From NCBI GenBank assembly GCA_044341215.1, contig JBIISC010000027.1, positions 1 through 12,943 of the forward strand: DNA of 12,943 nt. Direction: 5' to 3'. The DNA comes from JAFMIT01 sp044341215 (GTDB lineage: Bacteria; Actinomycetota; Actinomycetes; S36-B12; UBA5976). A program made the position numbers and the translations under genes. Shown piece by piece: positions 6,274-12,943 of the stretch (its first letter is position 1; every line of letters starts with the position of its first letter). The notes under the pieces are model-generated. The model was not told the origin of the DNA, did not search any database, and worked only from the letters and a program-made list of their open reading frames with translations.

Positions 6274-7641
6274 GTGAGTAATTCATCTAATCCCGATATC
6301 GTCCTGCGCTACGAGCAAGTGCTTTCGGCTCTTTTAGAGCGCGAAGGCGAGCACATCATCGAGCCGTCCCTAGATCGCATCAAACTTTTACTCGAATATC
6401 TTGGCAATCCGGAGACTTCATATCGGGTTGTTCATGTGGCAGGCACGAACGGGAAGACCTCAACATCTCGGATGATTGAAAGTATGTTGATGGAAGCTGG
6501 CCTCATTGTTGGGATGACAACTAGTCCTCACCTTCATGATGTCCGCGAGCGGATTCGGATGCAAGGTCAGCCGATTGATTTTGTTAAGTTCATTGAAACT
6601 TACGAAGAACTCGCGCCCTACTTAGATTTAGTAGACGAAAAACTAGATACCCGGCTCAGTTATTTCGAAGTGTTGACCGCAATGGCATTCGCTGCTTTTA
6701 GTGATGCTCCAGTTGACGTGGCAGTTATTGAAGTTGGGCTTGGCGGAAGTTGGGATGCAACCAATGTTGTCAATGCAGATGTTTGTGTAATCACACCAAT
6801 TGATTTAGATCATCAAAAATTCCTTGGCGACACAATCGCAGAGATAGCAGCCGAAAAGGCCGGCATCATTAAAGAAAACAATATTGTGGTCTCAGCTCTG
6901 CAAAATCCAGTGGCAGCTGAAATCATTCAAAATCGTGCAACTCAAACTTCAAGCACTTTGTTTTTTGCAGGCCAAGATTTCGACGTTGCTGAACGAACCC
7001 TCGCAATCGGCGGGCAATTAGTATCGATTCGCGGATTATCTGGCCAATTCGATGAAGTAGTCCTGCCACTACTTGGCCAGCATCAAGCGGCCAATGCTGC
7101 GTTAGCCGTGGCAGCGGTTGAAGCATTTTTTGGTGCTGGGTTAGATGAACGAAAACTAAATTCCGAAATCGTGGAACAGGGCCTTGGAAATGTCACTTCT
7201 CCTGGAAGACTAGAAATCATTCGCCGCGGCCCAACTGTTTTAGTCGATGTGGCACACAATCCACATGGTGCGCAGTCACTTGCTAATGCACTTGAGTCAG
7301 AATTTGATTTCCAATACTTAGTTGCGATTGTGGGAATGTTTGGCGATAAGGATGCAAGAAACTTCTTGGATATCTTGCAACCAAGAGTTAATCATTTGAT
7401 TGTTACTCAAACATCTCACGAACGTGCACTTGCGGTTGCAGACTTGCATGCGATTGCGCTAGATATTTTTGAAGAAGAAAAACTCGATTCACGACCAGAT
7501 GTGGCAAGCTCAATTGAATATGCAATTGAATTAGCCGATGCTGCAATGATTGAAGAAGAGTCTGGTGTTGGGATTTTGGTAACTGGTTCGGTTTACACAG
7601 TCGCTCAAGCCAGGGCATTACTTGGAAAGTTGAATGCATGA
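6274..7641 (+). CDS. folC: Dihydrofolate synthase / folylpolyglutamate synthase
   Basis: Mur-ligase-family enzyme of 455 residues that adds glutamate to dihydropteroate and to tetrahydrofolates using ATP. The P-loop is GTNGKTS (57-63). It is followed by TSPHLHDVRERI (83-94), Glu153 in VIEVGLGG, and ITPIDLDHQKFLGDT with His180. Lys195 of AAEKAGI is the likely carbamylated metal-site lysine. The C-terminal domain shows SPGRLEII (309-316) and VDVAHNPHG (324-332). The GTG start at 6274 is supported by AAGGTG (6263-6268) at 5-nt spacing. No convincing promoter hexamers could be placed in the short divergent gap to valS. The stop overlaps the next gene's start by four bases (ATGA), so the two are translationally coupled. 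Whether it is mono- or bifunctional cannot be read from sequence; actinobacterial FolC is normally taken as bifunctional. Confidence 0.96.
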   Translation: MSNSSNPDIVLRYEQVLSALLEREGEHIIEPSLDRIKLLLEYLGNPETSYRVVHVAGTNGKTSTSRMIESMLMEAGLIVGMTTSPHLHDVRERIRMQGQPIDFVKFIETYEELAPYLDLVDEKLDTRLSYFEVLTAMAFAAFSDAPVDVAVIEVGLGGSWDATNVVNADVCVITPIDLDHQKFLGDTIAEIAAEKAGIIKENNIVVSALQNPVAAEIIQNRATQTSSTLFFAGQDFDVAERTLAIGGQLVSIRGLSGQFDEVVLPLLGQHQAANAALAVAAVEAFFGAGLDERKLNSEIVEQGLGNVTSPGRLEIIRRGPTVLVDVAHNPHGAQSLANALESEFDFQYLVAIVGMFGDKDARNFLDILQPRVNHLIVTQTSHERALAVADLHAIALDIFEEEKLDSRPDVASSIEYAIELADAAMIEEESGVGILVTGSVYTVAQARALLGKLNA

Positions 7642-7970
7642 GAGCGAGACTTACCGCTGCTGTTGCAATCATGCAGGCGATTTCTCTGGGCTTATCTATT
7701 CCAGTTCTAAACAGCGTGCTGGGCGCGAAAATGGAATTGTTTCCAAGTTCATATCTCTGGGCTTGTTTTGCATTTTTGATTTTGGCTTCAGGGGTAACTC
7801 GAAAGAGTTGGGGGATCTATTTCGGTTCGGCAATTGAAATAGTTGTATTGCTAGTTTCACTTCGATTTACTGAGCTGCTTATCCTGAATGTGATTTTTGC
7901 TGGACTTTGGGCCTGGGCTGTGTGGATTGGGACCAAAATAGATAGGGATAGAGCCCAATTTGAGGGCTAA
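7638..7970 (+). CDS. DUF4233 family small membrane protein
   Basis: 110-residue integral membrane protein of unknown function. Four hydrophobic segments are visible at about 6-28, 37-53, 58-76 and 79-97. A positively charged loop, TRKSWG (54-59), sits between the second and third, corresponding to the R-x-WG motif I associate with DUF4233. The C-terminus is short and charged (KIDRDRAQFEG). The start ATG overlaps the folC stop as ATGA, with GGAAAG (7624-7629) 8 nt upstream, so it is co-translated with folC. Its place between folC and ndk is conserved in actinobacteria, which is the strongest support for the family call. There is no catalytic motif, and a link to folate or nucleotide metabolism is suggested only by position. 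Confidence 0.85.
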   Translation: MRARLTAAVAIMQAISLGLSIPVLNSVLGAKMELFPSSYLWACFAFLILASGVTRKSWGIYFGSAIEIVVLLVSLRFTELLILNVIFAGLWAWAVWIGTKIDRDRAQFEG

Positions 7971-7973
7971 ACT
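7968..7973 (+). promoter_or_regulatory. Possible internal -10 element for leaderless ndk mRNA
   Basis: TAAACT overlaps the stop codon of the DUF4233 gene and lies 6 nt before the ndk ATG, the layout of a leaderless actinobacterial promoter. No good -35 is seen. A GAGGG (7962-7966) 13 nt before the ATG could be a distant Shine-Dalgarno, so ndk may simply be read from the upstream operon mRNA. Confidence 0.35.
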
Positions 7974-7979
7974 AGAACT

Positions 7980-8393
7980 ATGACGAATCAGCGCACCCTC
8001 GTATTGATCAAGCCAGATGGCGTTGCCCGCGGCCTTGTGTCTGAAATCCTCGGTCGCATCGAGTCCCGCGGCTACAAAATCGTCGCACTTGAGCTGCGAA
8101 CCCTCACCAAAGAGTTGGCAGAGCAGCACTACGCCGAGCACAAAGGCCGTGATTTCTACGAGCCGCTTGTGGCTTTTATAACCTCCGGCCCACTGGTCGC
8201 TGCAGTGATTGAAGGGGCAGAAGTAATCACCGCTTGGAGAGCGATGCAGGGTGCTACAAACCCATTCGAGGCAGCCCCAGGAACCATCCGCGCTGACCTT
8301 GCAACCTCAAACCGTTTAAACCTTACCCACGGCTCAGATTCTGAAGAATCAGCCAAGCGCGAAATTGGGCTTTTCTTTCCAAACTTGAAGTAA
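7980..8393 (+). CDS. ndk: Nucleoside diphosphate kinase
   Basis: Transfers the gamma-phosphate of ATP to NDPs through a phosphohistidine, balancing (d)NTP pools in the cytoplasm. The 137-residue length is typical. The N-terminus TLVLIKPDGVARG contains the phosphate-contacting Lys11. The catalytic His117 is in the signature NLTHGSDSEES. GATNP (91-95) and APGTIRADLA (99-108) form the nucleotide-binding loop. The usual RGDFA there reads RADLA, a mild divergence. The C-terminus FFPNLK is standard. The start is 9 nt after the upstream stop. Codon use is visibly more GC-rich (34 of 60 bases in 8041-8100) than in the mre genes that follow. Confidence 0.97.
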   Translation: MTNQRTLVLIKPDGVARGLVSEILGRIESRGYKIVALELRTLTKELAEQHYAEHKGRDFYEPLVAFITSGPLVAAVIEGAEVITAWRAMQGATNPFEAAPGTIRADLATSNRLNLTHGSDSEESAKREIGLFFPNLK

Positions 8394-8411
8394 TTCCATA
8401 TCGAGCTGTCG

Positions 8412-8441
8412 GCCGAATACGGGGGAATTATTCAGTTCGGC
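8412..8441. other. Weak inverted repeat after ndk
   Basis: GCCGAA (8412-8417) and TTCGGC (8436-8441) can pair across an 18-nt loop that holds a smaller GAAT/ATTC palindrome. A TTTT run appears only 9 nt later (8451-8454), so this is a poor intrinsic terminator. It could instead be an operator for the mre promoter. This is the only structure seen between ndk and the promoter. Confidence 0.25.
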
Positions 8442-8450
8442 AAGGGTCAC

Positions 8451-8479
8451 TTTTCACTCTACGATACGCACCCTAGGCT
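8451..8479 (+). promoter_or_regulatory. Candidate mreBCD-mrdA promoter
   Basis: TTTTCA (8451-8456) and TAGGCT (8474-8479) are separated by 17 bp, matching TTGACA at four of six positions and TANNNT in full. Transcription would begin near 8486 and give a leader of about 26 nt containing AGAGG (8501-8505), 6 nt before the mreB ATG. The 118-bp gap is the largest in the window, and the next three genes abut or overlap, so this probably drives the whole rod-shape operon. TACGAT (8460-8465) is an alternative -10. Confidence 0.45.
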
Positions 8480-8511
8480 TAAAAAGTCTTCCCCAAATCG
8501 AGAGGTTTTAA

Positions 8512-9540
8512 ATGGCAGGCGCATCTTTTCTTGGTCGCGATATGGCAATCGACCTCGGCACAGCCAACACACTTGTGTGGGTTCGTGGCCGCGGCATCGT
8601 TTTGAATGAACCATCTGTAGTTGCAATCGACAATCGCACCAACACTGTTCTAGCTGTTGGTACCGAAGCGAAGCTAATGTTGGGTAAAACTCCAGGTTCA
8701 ATCTCGGCTATTCGTCCACTTAAAGATGGCGTTATCTCAGATTACGAAGTTGCATCAGAAATGATTCGTTACTTCATTCGCCAAGTTCACAACAAGAGTC
8801 GTTTCTTTTCTAAGCCACGCGTTTTGATTTGTGTACCAAGCCTTGCAACTGCAGTTGATCGTCGTGCAATCAAAGATGCAGCCCGCGATGCTGGCGCACG
8901 TGAAGTTGAATTGATTGAAGAACCAATGGCAGCTGCAATTGGCGCAAATCTTCCAGTTGGTGAACCTCAAGGATCAATGGTTTGTGACATCGGTGGTGGC
9001 ACAACCGAAATCGGTGTGATCTCACTTGGTGGATTAGTTTCAAAGCAATCAGTAAAAATTGGTGGCGACAAAATTGATGAAGCAATCATCAACTGGGTCA
9101 AGCGTGAATACTCAATGTTCATTGGTGAACGTATGGCAGAACGCATCAAGATTGAAGTTGGTAATGCATACCCAACCGCACACCTTGCACATGCCGAAAT
9201 TCGTGGCCGCGATTTGATTAGTGGTTTGCCTCGCACTGTGACGGTTACCCCAGAAGAAATTCGTCGCGCGATTGAAGAACCTATCACTGCAATTATTGAT
9301 GCAGTAAAAGCGACTCTTGATCAAACTCCTCCAGAACTCTCAGCCGACATCATGGACCGCGGAATCATTTTGACTGGCGGTGGCGCACTTCTTACAGGTC
9401 TTGCAGACCGCTTGAAGAGTGAAACCGGTATGCCAGTGGTGGTTGCTGAATCTCCACTTGATTGCGTAGTTGTCGGGTCTGGTCGTTGCATTGAAGACTG
9501 GGACAAATTGCGTCGCGTATTCGTCTCCGAAGCTCGCTAA
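8512..9540 (+). CDS. mreB: Rod shape-determining actin homologue MreB
   Basis: Bacterial actin, 342 residues, that polymerises on the inner face of the membrane and positions cell-wall synthesis. The actin-fold ATP site is complete: phosphate-1 loop DLGTANT (14-20), connecting helix with Glu136 in LIEEPMAAAIG, phosphate-2 loop DIGGGTTE (159-166) and adenosine loop LTGGGALL (287-294). The N-terminus MAGASFLGRDMAIDLG is short; no clear amphipathic membrane helix stands out. The start ATG is supported by AGAGG at 6-nt spacing. It heads the mreB-mreC-mreD-mrdA operon, the canonical order. In Streptomyces MreB serves mainly in sporulation, but here the compact cluster suggests a role in ordinary cell shape; that is inference. 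Confidence 0.98.
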   Translation: MAGASFLGRDMAIDLGTANTLVWVRGRGIVLNEPSVVAIDNRTNTVLAVGTEAKLMLGKTPGSISAIRPLKDGVISDYEVASEMIRYFIRQVHNKSRFFSKPRVLICVPSLATAVDRRAIKDAARDAGAREVELIEEPMAAAIGANLPVGEPQGSMVCDIGGGTTEIGVISLGGLVSKQSVKIGGDKIDEAIINWVKREYSMFIGERMAERIKIEVGNAYPTAHLAHAEIRGRDLISGLPRTVTVTPEEIRRAIEEPITAIIDAVKATLDQTPPELSADIMDRGIILTGGGALLTGLADRLKSETGMPVVVAESPLDCVVVGSGRCIEDWDKLRRVFVSEAR

Positions 9541-9557
9541 TCTAAAAATCTAGACCA

Positions 9558-10505
9558 ATGGCGCTGCAGCGGAAAGCCGAACCGAGGGTTAGACCCCTTC
9601 TTTCATTGGGTTTCTTACTTACTTTCTCGCTCGCATTGATTTTTCTTGATGCAAAAGCCAATTTTGGGCCTATCAATTTATTGCGACGGTTAGTTTCGGA
9701 AATTTCAATTCCGTTTGAGTCCGCTGCCAAACAAATTGCATCTCCGATTGATGCATTTTTTAATGACTGGACTCAAGTTGGTTCAAAAAATGAAATCATT
9801 AGTGATTTACGCAAACAAAATACAAAACTTCGTTTGAATTTGTTGACTCTTGGAAATTCCCAAAGGGAATTAACTAAGTTGCATGAAACTTTGCAGTTGG
9901 CTGGTTTAGGGAACTACCGAATTGTTCCGGCGCAAGTCATGTCAATTGGAGCTGCTGAGGGATTTGGCTCAACAGTTCTTTTGGATGTTGGTAGCGACGA
10001 CGGCATCAAAGTGAATATGTCAATTATTAGTGGAAACGGAATGATTGGCCGAGTCCAATCAACAACAGCACACACATCAACTGTCGTATTGCTTACAGAT
10101 GCATCGTCGAATATTGGTGCTCGGATTGCAGGTAGTGGTGAAATTGGATTTCTATCAGGTCGCGGCTTAAACGATTCAATGCGATTGACTTTTATTGATC
10201 CAAAAGCAAAAGTAGCTGTCGGTGATCGTCTGGTTTCTTATGGAGTTAGTGGGGGAATCTTTTCCCCAGGTTTGCCTATTGGCGTTGTGACTAAAGTTGA
10301 GACCATGGTTGGTTCAAATACCAAAGTTGCCTATGTCCAACCTTTCACAGACCTTTCACAAATCGATTTGGTCGGCGTTATTGTCAGCAAATCCAAGTGG
10401 GATCCTCGGGATTCGTTACTGCCAAACCCAACGCCGACTCCGACTGTGACAGTAACTATTACGCCTAATCCAGTAGCACCGTCTCCTTCGGAGAGTGCAT
10501 CATGA
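9558..10505 (+). CDS. mreC: Rod shape-determining protein MreC
   Basis: Bitopic scaffold of the elongasome, 315 residues. A cytoplasmic basic N-terminus (~1-13) is followed by one membrane helix (~14-30), a predicted coiled coil (~76-115, SDLRKQNTKLRLNLL) and the double beta-barrel MreC domain (~120-278). The barrel shows VLLDVGSDDGI (140-150), IGRVQSTT (163-170) and GDRLVSYG...GLPIGVV (222-244). The tail after ~281 is Pro/Thr/Ser-rich (PTPTPTVTVT, APSPSESAS) and would lie outside the membrane. The start is the only possible one downstream of an in-frame stop at 9543, yet no good Shine-Dalgarno precedes it; coupling to mreB, 17 nt upstream, is likely. The gene is markedly AT-rich (15 G/C in 60 bases at 9781-9840). 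Its stop overlaps mreD as ATGA. Confidence 0.95.
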   Translation: MALQRKAEPRVRPLLSLGFLLTFSLALIFLDAKANFGPINLLRRLVSEISIPFESAAKQIASPIDAFFNDWTQVGSKNEIISDLRKQNTKLRLNLLTLGNSQRELTKLHETLQLAGLGNYRIVPAQVMSIGAAEGFGSTVLLDVGSDDGIKVNMSIISGNGMIGRVQSTTAHTSTVVLLTDASSNIGARIAGSGEIGFLSGRGLNDSMRLTFIDPKAKVAVGDRLVSYGVSGGIFSPGLPIGVVTKVETMVGSNTKVAYVQPFTDLSQIDLVGVIVSKSKWDPRDSLLPNPTPTPTVTVTITPNPVAPSPSESAS

Positions 10506-11023
10506 GAGCGATAAGAATCGCAGTTATTGCTGCGCTTTTGTTTTTCAGTGGAATTGTCGAATCCACCTGGCTAACAATGTTTGTACTACCTGGGTTAGTC
10601 CCACCGCTTACTTTTGTTTTTGTAATGAGTTTTGCAGTTCGTAGAAATCCTTCGAGTGCTGCATTGCTTGGATTTGCAGCTGGCGGTCTATTTGATTTGA
10701 TCCCACCGTCATCAACTCCGTTAGGGATGAGCGCCTTTTCAATGACATTAGTCGCTTTTTCGATCAGTTTGATAAAGCCGTACTTAGTTGGTTCATTGAG
10801 TTTGCCAATTTTCGCGATTTCAATAGCTGCGGTTTCAGACATGTTTGTGAAGATTATTTTGGCGTCGTTTATGGGTGTTACTCAGTCATACACCTCAGAC
10901 TTTTTTGTGAACTTCTTTAGTCTTGGACTTTATGCGGCGATGCTCGCAACATTTATCTTGCCAATCACAATTTGGATTGATTCAAAAATTGTTGTGAAAC
11001 AAAAAACGATTTTGTTCAGGTGA
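10502..11023 (+). CDS. mreD: Rod shape-determining protein MreD
   Basis: Polytopic membrane partner of MreC, 173 residues. Hydrophobic segments appear at about 7-27, 33-46, 53-68, 75-92, 100-123 and 136-158, in line with the five or six helices usual for MreD. The family motif is readable as LLGFAAGGLFDLIPP...PLG (55-75), with Asp65 in the membrane-embedded GxxxGxxxDL pattern. The start ATG overlaps the mreC stop by four bases and has GGAGAG (10490-10495) 6 nt upstream, so translation is coupled but also has its own strong site. MreD sequences diverge quickly, so the call leans on this motif, topology and position between mreC and mrdA. Confidence 0.92.
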   Translation: MRAIRIAVIAALLFFSGIVESTWLTMFVLPGLVPPLTFVFVMSFAVRRNPSSAALLGFAAGGLFDLIPPSSTPLGMSAFSMTLVAFSISLIKPYLVGSLSLPIFAISIAAVSDMFVKIILASFMGVTQSYTSDFFVNFFSLGLYAAMLATFILPITIWIDSKIVVKQKTILFR

Positions 11024-11027
11024 TGTA

Positions 11028-12943
11028 ATGGGAGATAAATCTGCGCTTCGGCTATATATGTTGCGAGTTATGGTGCTTGCTTTCTTTGCGACTCTTTTAC
11101 TACGTCTTTTCTATATTCAACTAATTATTGGCGACGATATTAGAAACCAAGCACAAAATACCCAGTATCGCGAAATTGTCACTCCTGCAGATCGCGGTTT
11201 AATTCTGGATCAAACAGGTAGAGTGTTGATTGGAAATACTTCTTCACTAGTGATTTCGATTTCTAAAATGACCCTCGAACAGCAGGCCGACAAAGGTGAA
11301 AAAGTTTTACGCAAATTAGCGCCAATATTGGAGATTTCAGTCGGTGCGCTTAAGCAAAAACTTACAATCTGTGGAGTTGAAGGTGCTGCACCAAGAGGAA
11401 CCTGCTGGAATGGTTCGCCGTATCAACCAATTCCAGTTGCTAGAAATGTTTCTACCGACTTGGCAGTTAGAGTTCTTGAGCGCTCCTACGAATTGATTGG
11501 GGTGACAGCTGAATCTCAAACTGAGCGCAAAATCGACGCACCTTTCAACGTTAATTTGGCGCACATTTTGGGCTATTTGGGTGCGGTAAGTGATGAGGAA
11601 CTTGCCACGCATGCGGAAGCGGGCCAAGAGCTGCAGCGCACTGACTTAATCGGTAGATCAGGTATTGAGTCCTACTACGACACCTTTTTACGCGGAGAGG
11701 CAGGAATCACAACCCTAGCCGTTGACCGATCAATGCGAGTTACGGGTGAAGTTTCAAAAACAAACCCCGTCGCCGGAGATTTCCTGGTACTAAATATTGA
11801 TGCGGCTTTGCAAAAAGTTGTGGAAGAACAATTAGAAATTGCAGTGGCACGTTCGCGCAATTCTGGTTTTGCAGCTGATGGCGCGGCCGCTGTTGTTCTT
11901 GATGTTACCAACGGACATGTTTTAGCAATGGCTTCGAATCCAACTTACAATCTTGAGATTTGGCAAAACGGAGTTACTGATAAGGAATATAGAAGCATTT
12001 CTTCTAAGTGGTCCGGTTCGCCAATGGTTTCTCGGGCAACGCAAGGAATTTTTGCTCCAGCATCGACTTTTAAAATGATTACCAGCTTGGCTGCAGTTAA
12101 AGCGGGTTTCCCAATTGGAAATTCACTTTACCCATGTCCGGGTTTCATTCAAATCGGTAATCGCAAAATGACAAATCACGAGTCGAGTGCGTATGGAAGT
12201 ATCACATTGCGTAGAGCAATCGAAGTTTCCTGCAACACGGTGTTTTACAAAATTGGTTATGACATGTGGTTGAAAGATGGTGGAAGTTCACCAGTCGATA
12301 ATCCAAAAGACCCAATTGAAAAGACTTCAAAAGCTCTGGGACTTGGTGCAAAAACTGGAATCGACCTACCATCAGAATCAAGTGGTCGAATCGGTGGTCG
12401 TCAATTCAAACTTGACCAATACGCAAAATTCCGCGATCTATGGTGTTACCGAGCAGATACTGGATATCCAGAAGTTGCTAAAACCGACGTAGTGCGGGCC
12501 GCATATTTGAAGGCAATCGCAAAGGAAAACTGTGTTGACGGAGACCAATTCCGTGGTGGTGACGCAGCAAACATGGCCATTGGCCAAGGTGATACTGCGA
12601 TTACGCCTTTGCAGTTGGCAGTTGCATACGCAACCCTTGCAAACGGCGGCAAGGTTTTCCAACCGCAAGTAGCGAAAGCTATTTTGTCTCCAAGTGGCAA
12701 AATCGTTAAGAGATTTGCACCTGTGATTAACAATAGAATCAAAATTCCAAAATCAGATCGCGCATACATTATTGGCGGATTAACAGATGTTATTGCCAGT
12801 GGAACTGGTGCCTATCCGTTTTCGGGTTGGCCACAATCCAAAGTTCCAATTGCAGGAAAAACTGGAACGGGTGAAGCAGGTGCCGATAAAGATGCAACGG
12901 GTTGGTTTGCCTCATTCGCTCCAGCGAATAAACCAAAGTATGC
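11028..12943 (+). CDS. mrdA: Penicillin-binding protein 2, elongation-specific transpeptidase (3' truncated by window edge)
   Basis: Class B PBP that cross-links peptidoglycan during elongation, normally with RodA. The frame stays open from ATG 11028 to the last base, 638 codons plus two bases. The start has AGGTGA (11018-11023), overlapping the mreD stop, 4 nt ahead. One N-terminal membrane helix (~9-32) anchors it. The PBP-dimer (pedestal) domain spans ~50-220 and begins with TPADRGLILDQTG. The transpeptidase domain starts near 275. Its motifs are complete: Ser346-Thr-Phe-Lys349 (nucleophile), Ser401-Cys-Asn403 and Lys611-Thr-Gly613. RADTGYPEVAKTD and AIGQGDTAITPLQ are blocks I recognise from actinobacterial PBP2. 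All six cysteines (115, 126, 370, 402, 473, 502) are extracytoplasmic. Only the C-terminus is missing; rodA is expected next. Confidence 0.96.
   Translation, partial: MGDKSALRLYMLRVMVLAFFATLLLRLFYIQLIIGDDIRNQAQNTQYREIVTPADRGLILDQTGRVLIGNTSSLVISISKMTLEQQADKGEKVLRKLAPILEISVGALKQKLTICGVEGAAPRGTCWNGSPYQPIPVARNVSTDLAVRVLERSYELIGVTAESQTERKIDAPFNVNLAHILGYLGAVSDEELATHAEAGQELQRTDLIGRSGIESYYDTFLRGEAGITTLAVDRSMRVTGEVSKTNPVAGDFLVLNIDAALQKVVEEQLEIAVARSRNSGFAADGAAAVVLDVTNGHVLAMASNPTYNLEIWQNGVTDKEYRSISSKWSGSPMVSRATQGIFAPASTFKMITSLAAVKAGFPIGNSLYPCPGFIQIGNRKMTNHESSAYGSITLRRAIEVSCNTVFYKIGYDMWLKDGGSSPVDNPKDPIEKTSKALGLGAKTGIDLPSESSGRIGGRQFKLDQYAKFRDLWCYRADTGYPEVAKTDVVRAAYLKAIAKENCVDGDQFRGGDAANMAIGQGDTAITPLQLAVAYATLANGGKVFQPQVAKAILSPSGKIVKRFAPVINNRIKIPKSDRAYIIGGLTDVIASGTGAYPFSGWPQSKVPIAGKTGTGEAGADKDATGWFASFAPANKPKY

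Noticed and set aside
7635..7647. CATGAGAGCGA shared by the folC/DUF4233 and mreC/mreD overlaps as a repeat element.
   Set aside because: It is only 11 bp and is explained by two ATGA overlaps followed by Met-Arg-Ala codons.
11675..11911. Minus-strand open frames inside mrdA, valS, mreB and other genes as extra genes.
   Set aside because: They overlap strong conserved coding frames, lack recognisable domains or ribosome sites, and mirror the codon structure of the opposite strand.

Overview
This window is a conserved chromosomal housekeeping region from an actinobacterium. The gene order tig - clpP1 - clpP2 - clpX - valS - folC - DUF4233 - ndk - mreB - mreC - mreD - mrdA is the one known from Streptomyces and relatives. 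The protein features also fit: two paralogous ClpPs, a DUF4233 membrane protein between folC and ndk, and an actinobacterial-style PBP2. Base composition is only moderate and in places very AT-rich, intergenic gaps are short, and several start codons overlap or abut upstream stops. Together these suggest a low-GC, streamlined lineage such as the freshwater acI/Nanopelagicales group. That placement is an inference from composition and synteny, not a database match.

Layout. Positions 1-935 hold the C-terminal part of trigger factor. A ClgR-type palindrome follows, then clpP1 (1037-1624) and clpP2 (1636-2280). A second, near-perfect ClgR-type palindrome (2286-2308) precedes clpX (2366-3649). valS (3664-6225) is on the minus strand, convergent with clpX and divergent from folC, and encodes the archaeal-like ValS type. 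folC (6274-7641), a four-helix DUF4233 protein (7638-7970) and ndk (7980-8393) run on the plus strand with overlaps or tiny gaps. After a 118-bp promoter-bearing gap comes the rod-shape cluster mreB (8512-9540), mreC (9558-10505), mreD (10502-11023) and mrdA/PBP2 (from 11028, open at the window end).

How the genes work together. The first block is protein quality control: trigger factor meets nascent chains, ClpX unfolds tagged substrates, and the ClpP1P2 chamber degrades them. The two ClgR-like sites suggest shared stress-responsive activation of peptidase and unfoldase. The middle block is charging of tRNA-Val, folate polyglutamylation and nucleotide balancing. The last block is the core of the elongasome: MreB filaments, the MreC/MreD scaffold and the PBP2 transpeptidase, with rodA expected just beyond the window.

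No RNA gene, mobile element, CRISPR array, integration site or long gene-free stretch was seen; all gaps are under 120 bp. No undescribed system is evident. The most interesting signals are regulatory: the paired ClgR-like operators, and -10 elements placed so that valS, clpX and ndk could be read as leaderless mRNAs.
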